This document shows, piece after piece, positions 35,226 through 44,035 of a stretch of DNA of 64,000 nucleotides. Position numbers and translations under genes: made by a program. The notes under the pieces are model-generated. The model worked only from the letters and a program-made list of their open reading frames with translations, was not told the origin of the DNA and made no database searches. The stretch lies in assembly GCA_964533215.1 (NCBI GenBank), contig CAZHLJ010000001.1, positions 930,001 through 994,000 of the forward strand, in the 5' to 3' direction. The DNA comes from Bact-08 sp964533215. Lineage in GTDB: Bacteria; Bacteroidota; Bacteroidia; Bacteroidales; UBA932. Each line of letters opens with the position of its first letter. Positions within the stretch are counted from its first letter, which is position 1.

Positions 35226-35699
35226 TTAGTTAGGTTTGGCCATGTAGAGAACGACAGTAGGAGGGTATCCCATAATCTGTCCTGAGTTCGCACCAATAAT
35301 AACGGTGTTGCCCAGGTTTGTTCTGAAATGCCAGTAAGGTTCAGGTGCTGCAGGATGAACCAAAGGCCATGAGAGTGATATCTCTGTGAAAAGATCTCCA
35401 CCGTTCTGGGTTTTGAAAATTTTGATTGCCTCTTCGATTTCAATTTTATATCCGTCAAAAGGCGATATTCCCAAAGGACAGTTCACAGGCTGAGGCTGGG
35501 TCATTCCAATAAGTGGCGGCTGTGCAGTGTAAAATGAATAGCATACACCATCTTTGGCTCGAACAATAACATCCCATCCAAGAATGTCATGGAGTTCACT
35601 GCCAATACCATTTTTTATTCTTGCGTTTTTCCTTTCAAGACCGATACAGGTAGTGCCAGATTGTTCTGGTAACATCGAACTTAAATCCGAAGGTTTCAT
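35226..35699 (-). CDS. 157-aa protein, weakly PepSY-like, first gene of radical SAM cassette
   Basis: 157 aa, no signal peptide or membrane segment. I do not recognise a family with confidence. Residues about 80-145 follow a PepSY-like pattern: an amphipathic helix (EIEEAIKIFK), a strand with EISLSWPLV, then PYWHFRTN-GNTVIIGANSGQIMG, similar to the P-W-V...VDA-TG-V ending of PepSY domains. Cys residues at 18, 53 and 74 and a Pro/Gln-rich stretch (TAQPPLIGMTQPQPVNCP) could be modification sites. As first gene before a SPASM enzyme it is a candidate substrate protein; this is inference. Confidence 0.5.
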   Translation of the reverse strand: MKPSDLSSMLPEQSGTTCIGLERKNARIKNGIGSELHDILGWDVIVRAKDGVCYSFYTAQPPLIGMTQPQPVNCPLGISPFDGYKIEIEEAIKIFKTQNGGDLFTEISLSWPLVHPAAPEPYWHFRTNLGNTVIIGANSGQIMGYPPTVVLYMAKPN

Positions 35700-35743
35700 A
35701 ATTCTTTCTTTTAAATTAATTTTTTATTTTACGATTCTTGATG

Positions 35744-35767
35744 AAAAGGTGTCCAAAGGCACCTTTT
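35744..35767 (-). promoter_or_regulatory. Hairpin in the leader of the 157-aa gene
   Basis: AAAAGGTG and CACCTTTT are perfect inverted repeats around an 8-base loop, 45-68 bases upstream of the start codon at 35699. No T run follows on either side that would make a convincing terminator. No other structure was seen in the 273-base gap up to 35972. Confidence 0.3.
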
Positions 35768-35972
35768 ATAGGGGTTCGGTTGACATTTGAGACAATCAAA
35801 CCCAATTTTTGCTGGCATAATCATCTTCTATTCATTTAACCTCCTTTTTAATTAGTTATATTAAAGATATAATGTAATATTCGCTATTACAAATATATTT
35901 GAGGATATATATTTGCAGTACAGATACTTACACTAAACTTAAAATATATGAAATTTGATTTTTAATTGCCCA

Positions 35973-37079
35973 TCAGGACTTTCTCGATCTTGTTGGCAGA
36001 TTGCCTGACAGAAGAACAATTATGATTGACAGCATCCATGGAATGAATGTTACAGAAAAATCCTGTGGGAGATAATTCCAAAGCAGTAATACGATAAACA
36101 ACAATATGATGTAAGTGATTGATATGATTCTGCCAATACGTTTGTTCCTGACCAAGAGTAGAACCAGCGATGGAAGAGTCCAGCAGATATTCAGATTGTG
36201 AGAAAAAGCCGGATTTACCGTTATAATGCCAATTGTAAGAAGAATCAACCCGGAAAGCCCTACAGTTGTTATCACAGTGTAAAACACAATCTTTCTGCTT
36301 TTATTCCACAGAGATAAAAGTAAAATCATCGCCGTAATCAACCAAGGAAATAGGTAAGACCAATTACTATCGTTTTTTGAAAGAGATCCATAAGCGATTA
36401 TTTTGTGTTCTTTAACTAAAGGCGCTTTCTGCAGAATATCCATGATATAAAATGGAAGAAACATATAATCAGAAGTAGTTGCAATTTTATCACACTCTCT
36501 CCCCAGAATAAAGTTAATCCCAAAATTTATCCAGTAATTGTCAGTAATATATGGTTTAAGCAGTTGTCTGAAACTCTTGTTCTTATACTGGCTGCTGTCA
36601 AGTCTGACGGCTTTTTCTGTTGAGCCCAAAATGACATCCCTTACCCTGGTGGCGCAATTGTCATAAAAGAAATCATATCTGTAATACCTGTCTGATGAGT
36701 TGTAGCATCTCATTAACTTGTCGAACACGTTATTTCTTTCTATGAGACTCATGTTAAGAACCTGTTCATGAATTTTCTGCTTAGCCGTGTATGCATAGCG
36801 CATAAAGGTGTTGTAATCAACAACGGAAAGGAAATATTTCAGGTTGCCCTTGACAAACTTCAAGTAGAAAAATGGCTCATTAAAATCAAATGATCCGAAA
36901 TTAAAAACGTCGTCAATCCCTAATGAATCATCAATAACCCTTATGGAGGAGTGCCCAAAAATAGTAGCATACTCATTCCCTGGTTCAGAAGTCAAGACCG
37001 AAATTTTGGAACGGTGTGATAATGAGAATCCGGAAATTGGAATAGTAAGTAGTAGTATTGCAAGGATAATGGTTTTCAT
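35973..37079 (-). CDS. DUF4105 (Lnb N-terminal-like) membrane protein
   Basis: 368 aa. Signal-like N terminus, then a periplasmic DUF4105 domain with SEPGNEYATIFGHSSIRV, FGSFDFNEPFF and YDFFYDNCATRVRD: His and Cys of a papain-like NlpC/P60-related fold. The C-terminal third has about five membrane helices. DUF4105 is related to the N-terminal domain of Lnb, the lipoprotein N-acyltransferase of some Gram-positives, and in Bacteroidetes it may act on lipoproteins, but this is not established. It is the second gene after the LytTR regulator, 20 bases downstream. Confidence 0.82.
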   Translation of the reverse strand: MKTIILAILLLTIPISGFSLSHRSKISVLTSEPGNEYATIFGHSSIRVIDDSLGIDDVFNFGSFDFNEPFFYLKFVKGNLKYFLSVVDYNTFMRYAYTAKQKIHEQVLNMSLIERNNVFDKLMRCYNSSDRYYRYDFFYDNCATRVRDVILGSTEKAVRLDSSQYKNKSFRQLLKPYITDNYWINFGINFILGRECDKIATTSDYMFLPFYIMDILQKAPLVKEHKIIAYGSLSKNDSNWSYLFPWLITAMILLLSLWNKSRKIVFYTVITTVGLSGLILLTIGIITVNPAFSHNLNICWTLPSLVLLLVRNKRIGRIISITYIILLFIVLLLWNYLPQDFSVTFIPWMLSIIIVLLSGNLPTRSRKS

Positions 37080-37099
37080 TGCAGCAGCTATTGTGAAGG

Positions 37100-37954
37100 C
37101 TAGTTAGACTGGCTCTCGCTCAGGAATTTATTACTTATAACCTCTTGATAGCTCTTCGAAACCGGAATGTCAGGGATATTCTGTTCATCAATCTCAAGCA
37201 TAAGCCCCTCCTTTGTACGTCTGATAACCTTCACCCGGTTGAAGTTGACCAGATAGGACCTATGGCAACGCCCTACAGGACTTCTTCGCAATAGAGACTC
37301 AAGATTCTTAAGGCTGTTCCTCAAAAGATAGGTTTTAGCCTTGCCATTAGTAGTATAATGAATGATCACATAATTATCAGCAGACTCAATGTAAAGAAGG
37401 TCGGCCAATAAAATTGAGAGACGGAGAATACCCTTTTCATCTTTGAATGCAATGCTCTTTAGAGGATTCAGCTCCTGTGCGTCACCCTCTTCTATTCGTT
37501 GAAGTTTCCTGTTGCTCTCCTGCCATCCAAAGTAAAACCATAAGGCCGCGTATGGGAGAAGAAGTATAAGAGCCGTATTTACAGTGGCACTCTTAAAAAC
37601 AGCCATTACATCAACAGAATCTCCTCCTTTCATTTTTACTGAAATGGAGTAGAATGTATAGAAAAGAGACATAAAGAGAATCTCGACAAGAACCCAAATG
37701 GTATATCTGACATATGAGATTTCATGACGACGGCTATAAAAATACATAATAAGGCGACTTATTATGACCACCAGGACTCCTGTAAGGATTATCAGGCTTG
37801 TATATACGAGATACATGAACTCAGAAACATTAGGATACCAGTTCCTGGATCCGAATGGCTTGTAAATGTTTATGAATACCAATGCGAAAATCGCAGTCAG
37901 TACCACCAACTTTACAATGTTGTGTTTCTCGTTTACAAATTTTGGTATGTTCAT
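37100..37954 (-). CDS. Membrane-bound LytTR family DNA-binding regulator
   Basis: 284 aa. Four membrane segments in residues 15-150, a short linker, then a LytTR domain (about 178-280) with LLADLLYIESADNYVIIHY, KNLESLLRRSPVGRCHRSYLVN and VKVIRRTKEGLMLEID. LytTR domains bind DNA through beta-strands. A receptor-less membrane form suggests a one-component sensor activated by a membrane signal. No receiver domain or kinase is attached. Likely co-transcribed with DUF4105. Confidence 0.9.
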   Translation of the reverse strand: MNIPKFVNEKHNIVKLVVLTAIFALVFINIYKPFGSRNWYPNVSEFMYLVYTSLIILTGVLVVIISRLIMYFYSRRHEISYVRYTIWVLVEILFMSLFYTFYSISVKMKGGDSVDVMAVFKSATVNTALILLLPYAALWFYFGWQESNRKLQRIEEGDAQELNPLKSIAFKDEKGILRLSILLADLLYIESADNYVIIHYTTNGKAKTYLLRNSLKNLESLLRRSPVGRCHRSYLVNFNRVKVIRRTKEGLMLEIDEQNIPDIPVSKSYQEVISNKFLSESQSN

Positions 37955-37966
37955 GGCTTTTCATTA

Positions 37967-37974
37967 CAAATATA
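37967..37974 (-). promoter_or_regulatory. -7 promoter element of the LytTR-DUF4105 operon
   Basis: Minus-strand TATATTTG, 13 bases upstream of the start codon at 37954. Confidence 0.5.
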
Positions 37975-38106
37975 GATAAAATTATTTCACCCCATTTATT
38001 TAAATTTCACCCCATATTTCACGTTTTTATCCCACAAGTGCCTCCCAGGAACCATTTTTAACACATCTGTCACTCTCTTCATTTTCTTTGCAAGAAAAAT
38101 AGGGAA

Positions 38107-39192
38107 ATGAAACTGCGAAACTTTACTTTTGAAGAGACACTTGGGAAGGGAGAGATAATAAAAGACATGAGGAAATGTATCACTCCCTCATTTTTTAACA
38201 CGACTGATGATAAAATCAGCGAGAATCTCTCATTCGAATATCCCATAGTAGAGCCTGAAAATTCACAAAGGCTGATTCAGGGTAAATACAACTCAGTAAT
38301 CCTGCTATTCCATGGGCTTAATGAAAGGAACTGGGACAAATATTACTCTTGGGCTGAATATATAGCAAACCATACAGGAAAACCAGTGCTTATGTTTCCG
38401 ATAGCATTTCATATGAACCGTTCTCCCAAGGAGTGGAGCAACCCGCGTGCAATGCAACCATTTGTGATAAACGAACTGTCACATACCCCGCAGCCATTTC
38501 ATCTTACATTTCTGAATTTTGCCCTGAGCCTAAGGATAAAGGCAGACCCTTTCCGTTTTTATCTTGCAGGGCGCGAGACTATCAACAATGTTTGTCAGCT
38601 TATGGGTCAGATAAGGAGGGGAGATCATCCCCTTATAGACAGCGCTGCTTCAGTAGATATATTTGCCTATTCAATAGGAGCCCTTATGTCTCAGGTAATG
38701 CTTTTGGCAAATCCTCAAAACTACTTTACCAAGAGCAGGCTCTTCATGTTTTGCGGCGGCTCTTTGTTCAACCAGATGAACGGCGAATCAAAGATGATCA
38801 TGGACAGGGATTCATTTCGTGCACTTCTGGATTACTACCGCAACCGCTTCATCTTCTATAAATACGAAAACAGGTTGAAAGGCGACCTTCTGGAACTGGC
38901 CTTTGTGAGTCATATAGACTATTCAGTCAACAGAGAGTACAGGGAGGATTTTTACGAGGAGTTCGGACCAAGGATCAAGGTTATTTCTCTTAAAGGAGAC
39001 AAAGTGATCCCAACAAGCGGAATCAAGTCCGCCCTTGGCAAGGAACACTTAAATTGCCTTGAGGAACTTGATTTTCCATTCGAATATAGTCATGAGATTC
39101 CTTTTCCAGCAGACGGACCAAAGGTCGATCCGAAAATTAAAAGATACTGGTTTGAAAAGGTATTCGCTAAAGCTTCTGACTTTTTAAATTAG
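38107..39192 (+). CDS. DUF6051-like alpha/beta hydrolase fold protein
   Basis: 361 aa, no signal peptide. An alpha/beta-hydrolase strand with oxyanion-type LLFHGLNER near residue 75 and a nucleophile elbow AYSIGAL near 192 are visible; conserved HIDYSVNREYREDF and GDKVIPTSG follow, and a late His lies in EYSHEIPFP. It resembles the DUF6051 family known from Bacteroidetes; its substrate is unknown. Its last 9 bases overlap the convergent nagB. Confidence 0.65.
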   Translation: MKLRNFTFEETLGKGEIIKDMRKCITPSFFNTTDDKISENLSFEYPIVEPENSQRLIQGKYNSVILLFHGLNERNWDKYYSWAEYIANHTGKPVLMFPIAFHMNRSPKEWSNPRAMQPFVINELSHTPQPFHLTFLNFALSLRIKADPFRFYLAGRETINNVCQLMGQIRRGDHPLIDSAASVDIFAYSIGALMSQVMLLANPQNYFTKSRLFMFCGGSLFNQMNGESKMIMDRDSFRALLDYYRNRFIFYKYENRLKGDLLELAFVSHIDYSVNREYREDFYEEFGPRIKVISLKGDKVIPTSGIKSALGKEHLNCLEELDFPFEYSHEIPFPADGPKVDPKIKRYWFEKVFAKASDFLN

Positions 39193-40005
39193 ACCCTTAA
39201 GCAAAGAGTGTGGATCTGTATTGTCTTTTTCGATATCCTTGAAATAATTGACCGTGCCAACCTTTAGTTCAACAGTAGAGGCATCATCACAAACGATAAT
39301 TCCTTTTCTATGAAGCTGAAGCACACTCACCGTATACATGTGGTTTACACTGCCTTCAATTGCCTCGTAAAGAGCTCTTGCTTTATGATGCCCATTCACA
39401 ATTATCATAACCTCCTTGGCATCCATAATGGTTCCGACTCCAACAGTCAGGGCAGTTCTTGGAACTTTGCTGATATCGTTGTCAAAGAAACGTGAGTTTG
39501 CGATTATTGTGTCTGTAGTAAGGCTCTTGATCCTGGTCCTTGATGTAAGAGAAGAACCTGGCTCATTGAACGCAATGTGCCCGTCAGGACCTATGCCCCC
39601 CATGAAGAGGTCTATTCCTCCGTAGGAAGCCATCTTTTTCTCATAGTCTTCGCACTCCTGAACAAGGTCTGATGCATTTCCATCTAGGATGTTTGCGTTT
39701 TCTCTTCGGATGTCTATGTACTGGAAAAATGTATTCCACATGAACGAGAAATAAGACTGAGGATGCTCTTTCGGAATTCCGATGTATTCATCCATGTTGA
39801 AAGTAACTACATTTTTGAAAGAGACCAGACCCTCTTTATAGAATCTGATTAGTTCCTTATATGTTCCTTTAGGAGTTGATCCTGTAGGTAGTCCAAGCAC
39901 AAATGGTTTCTGTTCAGTAGGCGCAAATTCATTAATCCGTTTTACTATATAGGCAGCAGCCCATTGAGAAATCTCTTCGTAAGAATTTTGAATAATTAGT
40001 CGCAT
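39184..40005 (-). CDS. nagB: Glucosamine-6-phosphate deaminase
   Basis: 273 aa from the ATG at 40005, which starts with the family-typical MRLIIQNSYEEIS; longer in-frame starts would run into recN. The motif GLPTGSTPKGTY, catalytic-site MDEYIG and FMGGIGPDGHIAFNEPGSS are all present. The enzyme converts glucosamine 6-phosphate to fructose 6-phosphate and ammonia, feeding amino sugars into glycolysis. Last gene of the long run that begins at 45937, 22 bases after recN. A link to the GH18 enzyme at 3278 is metabolic only. Confidence 0.96.
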   Translation of the reverse strand: MRLIIQNSYEEISQWAAAYIVKRINEFAPTEQKPFVLGLPTGSTPKGTYKELIRFYKEGLVSFKNVVTFNMDEYIGIPKEHPQSYFSFMWNTFFQYIDIRRENANILDGNASDLVQECEDYEKKMASYGGIDLFMGGIGPDGHIAFNEPGSSLTSRTRIKSLTTDTIIANSRFFDNDISKVPRTALTVGVGTIMDAKEVMIIVNGHHKARALYEAIEGSVNHMYTVSVLQLHRKGIIVCDDASTVELKVGTVNYFKDIEKDNTDPHSLLKGLI

Positions 40006-40027
40006 ATCTGGTAATTTAAATTTTAGT

Positions 40028-41695
40028 CTAACAATTGTTTCCCAGCAACTCACGCGCGTTAGCCACTGCAGCCTGAGTAAGGTTGGAACCACTTAACATC
40101 CTTGCCAGTTCCTGGACTCTCTCCTGATTTGATATCTCTCGTATGTTTGTCCTTGTAACTCCTTTCTCATCTAAATCTTTGTATACCAACAGGTGTGTTT
40201 TACCTTTGCTGGCTATTTGGGGAAGATGAGTAATTGCAAATATCTGCATTTTCTTTGAAAGAGCATCAATAAGATTGCCCATTTTGTCTGCAATTTTGCC
40301 TGATACCCCACTGTCAATTTCGTCAAATATCATAGATGGCATACCTTTGCCTTTGGCCATCAACGCTTTAAGGCATAACATTATTCTTGATAACTCTCCA
40401 CCTGACGCTACCTTTGATAGTTCTCTTGGAGCAATATTTTTATTGGCAGAGAAGAAAAATGCCACAGAATCCCTGCCGGAATTGTTGAAAGAGTCACATT
40501 CCTTTATTTCCACTTCAAACACCGCATGGGGCATTTCTAATTCCCGGACAGTTGAAACCATTTCGTTTATGAAGTCTGATGAGGCCTTGACCCTTGCAGA
40601 ATGTAGCCTCCCGGCAAGCAGATCTCTCTCAGACATTAGATCAGCTATCCTTTTCTCTTCTTTTTCCAATTCATCCTGATAACTGTTTGTCAGAAGCAGT
40701 CGCTCCCTTAGCTGTTCCCTTATCTCAATAAGAGACCCTACATTCTCAGCATGATGTTTCTTTATAAGAGAATATATCGCAGATATCCTCTCCTCCAGAA
40801 GTTTTGCCCTTTCAGGCTGTGTGGTGATGGATTCTGCTCTAGTTGTCAGATCCTGCTCTATGTCCTTAAGTTCTATACGACAGCTCTCCAGACGCTCAGC
40901 AATAGGAACAATAGCTTTGAAGTCTGAGGATATCTTGCTTGAAATATTTATTGCCTCTTTAAGATTCTGAACAACAGAGATACCGGCAGGGGAGAGCAGT
41001 GTCACAATATTGAGAATTGATCCCCTAATCTCTTCTGCATTGTTCAATATGCGGAATTCCTCTTCTATCTCATCAAGCTCTCCAATACTTAACCTGGCTT
41101 CTTCCAATTGATTAAATTGAAATTGATTGTATTCAGCCTCAGCCTCTTGCCTGGCAATCTTTGTCTTCAACTCATTTCTTAAAGTCATGTGCTGATTGAG
41201 ATTCCCGTAGCACTCCTGATACTTGGCTATAAGATCGCCATTTTTCGCATAGGAGTCCAGTACGGACATCTGAAAATTAGAGTCGGCGAGCAGCAGATGC
41301 TGATGCTGGGCATGTATGTCTATGATTTTTTCTGAAAGTTCTTTGAGAAACTGAACTGTGACCGGCTCGTCATTTATGAATGAACGGGATTTGCCTGCCG
41401 GGGAAAGCACCCTTCTAAGAGTCAGTATTGTTGAAAATTCCAACGAATTTTCATCGAAAATCCTTCTGAATTCAGAATCGTCGTCAATTCCGAATACTGC
41501 CTCAACGATGCAATTCTTTGTCTTATCCTTGATTATGGAGGCATCAGCCTTTGCTCCTAGCAGAAGTGAAATCGCTCCCATGAGTATGGACTTGCCGGCC
41601 CCGGTTTCGCCTGTGATAATAATCAATCCATCCGGAAAATCAATCTCCAGATTCTCGATAAGCGCGTAGTTGGAAACATTTAATGATTTGAGCAT
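40028..41695 (-). CDS. recN: DNA repair protein RecN
   Basis: 555 aa, normal length. SMC-like ATPase: Walker A GETGAGKS at about 30-37, long coiled-coil arms (about 150-380), signature LSKVASGGELSR, and Walker B PSMIFDEIDSGVSG. RecN tethers broken DNA ends for recombination. Start ATG 41695 overlaps coaBC by 16 bases, so translation is coupled. Confidence 0.97.
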   Translation of the reverse strand: MLKSLNVSNYALIENLEIDFPDGLIIITGETGAGKSILMGAISLLLGAKADASIIKDKTKNCIVEAVFGIDDDSEFRRIFDENSLEFSTILTLRRVLSPAGKSRSFINDEPVTVQFLKELSEKIIDIHAQHQHLLLADSNFQMSVLDSYAKNGDLIAKYQECYGNLNQHMTLRNELKTKIARQEAEAEYNQFQFNQLEEARLSIGELDEIEEEFRILNNAEEIRGSILNIVTLLSPAGISVVQNLKEAINISSKISSDFKAIVPIAERLESCRIELKDIEQDLTTRAESITTQPERAKLLEERISAIYSLIKKHHAENVGSLIEIREQLRERLLLTNSYQDELEKEEKRIADLMSERDLLAGRLHSARVKASSDFINEMVSTVRELEMPHAVFEVEIKECDSFNNSGRDSVAFFFSANKNIAPRELSKVASGGELSRIMLCLKALMAKGKGMPSMIFDEIDSGVSGKIADKMGNLIDALSKKMQIFAITHLPQIASKGKTHLLVYKDLDEKGVTRTNIREISNQERVQELARMLSGSNLTQAAVANARELLGNNC

Positions 41696-42894
41696 AAAAG
41701 CAGTTTTTCAACGAAATCTATTATGTCTGTTGCCACCACTGCCTTCTCCTTAAGAGGATAATCCAATGGCTCTCCTACTTTGGGAATTATTGTAATCTTG
41801 TTTGTATCTGTGCCAAACCCGGCACCTTTGTCTTTCATCGAATTGAGCACAATGGCATCCAGATTTTTATTTTCCAGTTTCTTGCGTGCATTTGAAAGTT
41901 CGTTGTCGGTTTCTAAGGCAAACCCGACATGGATACATTTTTCTCTCTTGATTTTGCCTAATGAGGCCGCGATGTCTTTTGTCGGAGTCAGCTCGAGAGA
42001 GTAATTCTCCTTCTCTCGCTTAATCTTGCTATCCGCTTGTCTTATAGGTGTAAAATCAGCTACAGCTGCGCAGAGTATCGTCGCTTCAACTCCCTCTTTG
42101 TATGCAGATAAAGTTGCATCATACATCTGTTTTGCTGATAAAACATCAATGCGACGGATATTTTTGTTTATAATCGGAAGGTTTACTGGACCGCTTACCA
42201 AGACAACCTCCGCACCCCTCATTGCACACTCCTCTGCCAGAGCATAGCCCATCTTTCCAGAAGAGTGGTTTGATATATACCTTACCGGGTCTATTGATTC
42301 ACGAGTCGGGCCGGCAGTGATTAATATTTTCTTGCCGGATAAGCTGCTTTCTTTATTAAGAAGCACTTCTATAAACTTTATTATCTCCTCCGGTTCCTCC
42401 ATTCTCCCTTTCCCGTCCAGCCCACTGGCAAGTTCGCCTGAAGATGGCTCAATGATGCTTACACCTCTTCTTTCTAGAGTTTTAAGATTTTCCTGAGTAG
42501 CAGGATGCTGAAACATGTCCAGATCCATTGCAGGAGCTAAGGCAACTGGACAGCGAGATGAGAGATATGTTGTAAGCAGAAGGTTGTCTGCCACACCGGT
42601 TGCCATTTTTGCAATGGTGTTTGCAGTTGCAGGAGCAATAAGATATAGGTCAGCCCACAGTCCAAGAGAGACATGACTGTTCCAGTCACCATTTTCCGGA
42701 TTGTAGAATTCGACCAGAATAGGATTTTTGGAAAGGGTTGCCATAGTGAGGGGGGTGACAAATTGTTTTGCCATTACTGTCATTATAACCTTTACGTCAG
42801 CACCTTGCTTGACCAGTAATCTGGCAAGGAGTGCTGATTTGTACGCAGCAATGCTGCCGGTTACCCCCAGCAATATGTGTTTGCCCTTAAGCAT
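41680..42894 (-). CDS. coaBC: Bifunctional phosphopantothenoylcysteine decarboxylase/synthetase
   Basis: 404 aa. The CoaC half (1-185) is a flavoprotein with GVTGSIAAYKSA, the His in NSHVSL, and PATANTIAKMATGVADNLL; the substrate loop is ALAPAMDLDMF. The CoaB half begins LITAGPTRESIDPVRYISNHSSGKMG and includes KIKREK. Together they convert 4'-phosphopantothenate and Cys to phosphopantetheine in CoA synthesis. The start codon directly abuts the rpoZ stop. Confidence 0.97.
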   Translation of the reverse strand: MLKGKHILLGVTGSIAAYKSALLARLLVKQGADVKVIMTVMAKQFVTPLTMATLSKNPILVEFYNPENGDWNSHVSLGLWADLYLIAPATANTIAKMATGVADNLLLTTYLSSRCPVALAPAMDLDMFQHPATQENLKTLERRGVSIIEPSSGELASGLDGKGRMEEPEEIIKFIEVLLNKESSLSGKKILITAGPTRESIDPVRYISNHSSGKMGYALAEECAMRGAEVVLVSGPVNLPIINKNIRRIDVLSAKQMYDATLSAYKEGVEATILCAAVADFTPIRQADSKIKREKENYSLELTPTKDIAASLGKIKREKCIHVGFALETDNELSNARKKLENKNLDAIVLNSMKDKGAGFGTDTNKITIIPKVGEPLDYPLKEKAVVATDIIDFVEKLLLCSNH

Positions 42895-43209
42895 CTACTC
42901 CTCTATCTTTCGGTAATAGATTTGATTGTCCTCAAATTCACTTATTGCCATAAGTGTTGGTTTAGGCAACTTTTCATAATAGCGGGAGATTTCAATCTGC
43001 TCTCTATTTTCAAAAGTCTCTTCCAACGTATCTGCGAAATTCGAAAACTCTTCGAGTTTCTGGCTAAGCTCTTGCTTGATCTCTGCTGAAATCTGGTTTG
43101 ATCTCTTTGCAATGATCATTACAGATTGGTAGATATTACCTGTCGGTGCAGAAAGCTTGGATAGATCCCTGGTGATAGTGTTGTTGGGAACCTGTTTTTT
43201 AATTTCCAT
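42895..43209 (-). CDS. rpoZ: RNA polymerase omega-like subunit
   Basis: 104 aa. The conserved core is TGNIYQSVMIIAKRSNQI, typical of omega, followed by a helical segment and the Bacteroidetes-specific C-terminal block KPTLMAISEFEDNQIYYRK. The protein assists polymerase assembly. Its place between bamD and coaBC is the normal Bacteroidetes order, which supports the assignment. Confidence 0.9.
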   Translation of the reverse strand: MEIKKQVPNNTITRDLSKLSAPTGNIYQSVMIIAKRSNQISAEIKQELSQKLEEFSNFADTLEETFENREQIEISRYYEKLPKPTLMAISEFEDNQIYYRKIEE

Positions 43210-43211
43210 AT

Positions 43212-44027
43212 CTATTTTTTGTTCTTATTTGTTTTGTCTTGTGTGTATGTTTGAGCTTTTTCGAACATCTGATCAACCTCCTTGCGATATTTTGAGTCTG
43301 GATATTCGCTTATAAAATTGTAATACTCGTCTGTAAGTGCCACGAAGCGCTCCCTTTGTTTGGAAGGAATACTGTTGACGGCATATTTGAAATTGGCGGC
43401 AACAATGTAATACATTATGTCCTCCCTGTATTGGTTGTCAGCATTATCTTTCAATACGTTTTTCAGAGCATATGCGGCCGACCTGTAATCCTCAATTGTG
43501 TAATATAGCTTAGCGGCCTCGAAACTTTTTTTGTCCAGTCTCTCCTGTAGATCAACAAGCATGTCACGGCATCTTTTCAGATTTGGTGAATTAGGATGCT
43601 CATATACATATTCGTTGATTGCAGACATAGCTTTATATGTAGGCATCTGATCAAGCTCGTAACGGTAGGTTCCTTTGTAGAGGCACTCCAATCTCAGAAA
43701 CTTTGCTTCATCACTGAATGGACTCCTTGGAAACACCTGTGTGAACTGGTCAAAGTTGGCCTCTGCATTTGTTATATCACCGTACTTGTAGTTGCTCAGT
43801 CCAAGGTAAAATTGTACTGTATCGTCCCTTTCTGTATCCTTTACGGACATCAGCAGCTGATCGAAAAGGGATGAGGCTTTCAAATACCGTTTGGCATTGA
43901 AATATTGCATTGCCCCTTTGTACTTCATGTCTACATCAGCAGTCTTAAGAAGTGCATCATACTGCGACTTGCAGGAGGTAATCATCACTCCTGCCAAAAC
44001 GATAACAAATACTTTACCTGGTTTCAT
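43212..44027 (-). CDS. bamD: Outer membrane assembly lipoprotein BamD
   Basis: 271 aa. Lipobox MITSC, then TPR-like repeats (AMQYFNAKRYLKASSLFDQLL, YLGLSNYKYGDITNAEANFDQF, KYAVNSIPSKQRERF). It belongs to the outer-membrane beta-barrel assembly complex with BamA, encoded at 55212-57719. It is 2 bases before rpoZ and 8 after trxB. Confidence 0.93.
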   Translation of the reverse strand: MKPGKVFVIVLAGVMITSCKSQYDALLKTADVDMKYKGAMQYFNAKRYLKASSLFDQLLMSVKDTERDDTVQFYLGLSNYKYGDITNAEANFDQFTQVFPRSPFSDEAKFLRLECLYKGTYRYELDQMPTYKAMSAINEYVYEHPNSPNLKRCRDMLVDLQERLDKKSFEAAKLYYTIEDYRSAAYALKNVLKDNADNQYREDIMYYIVAANFKYAVNSIPSKQRERFVALTDEYYNFISEYPDSKYRKEVDQMFEKAQTYTQDKTNKNKK

Positions 44028-44035
44028 TGGCTTGT

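Noticed and set aside
35744..35767. Hairpin as an intrinsic terminator
   Set aside because: No T run follows on either strand; it is only listed as a leader structure.
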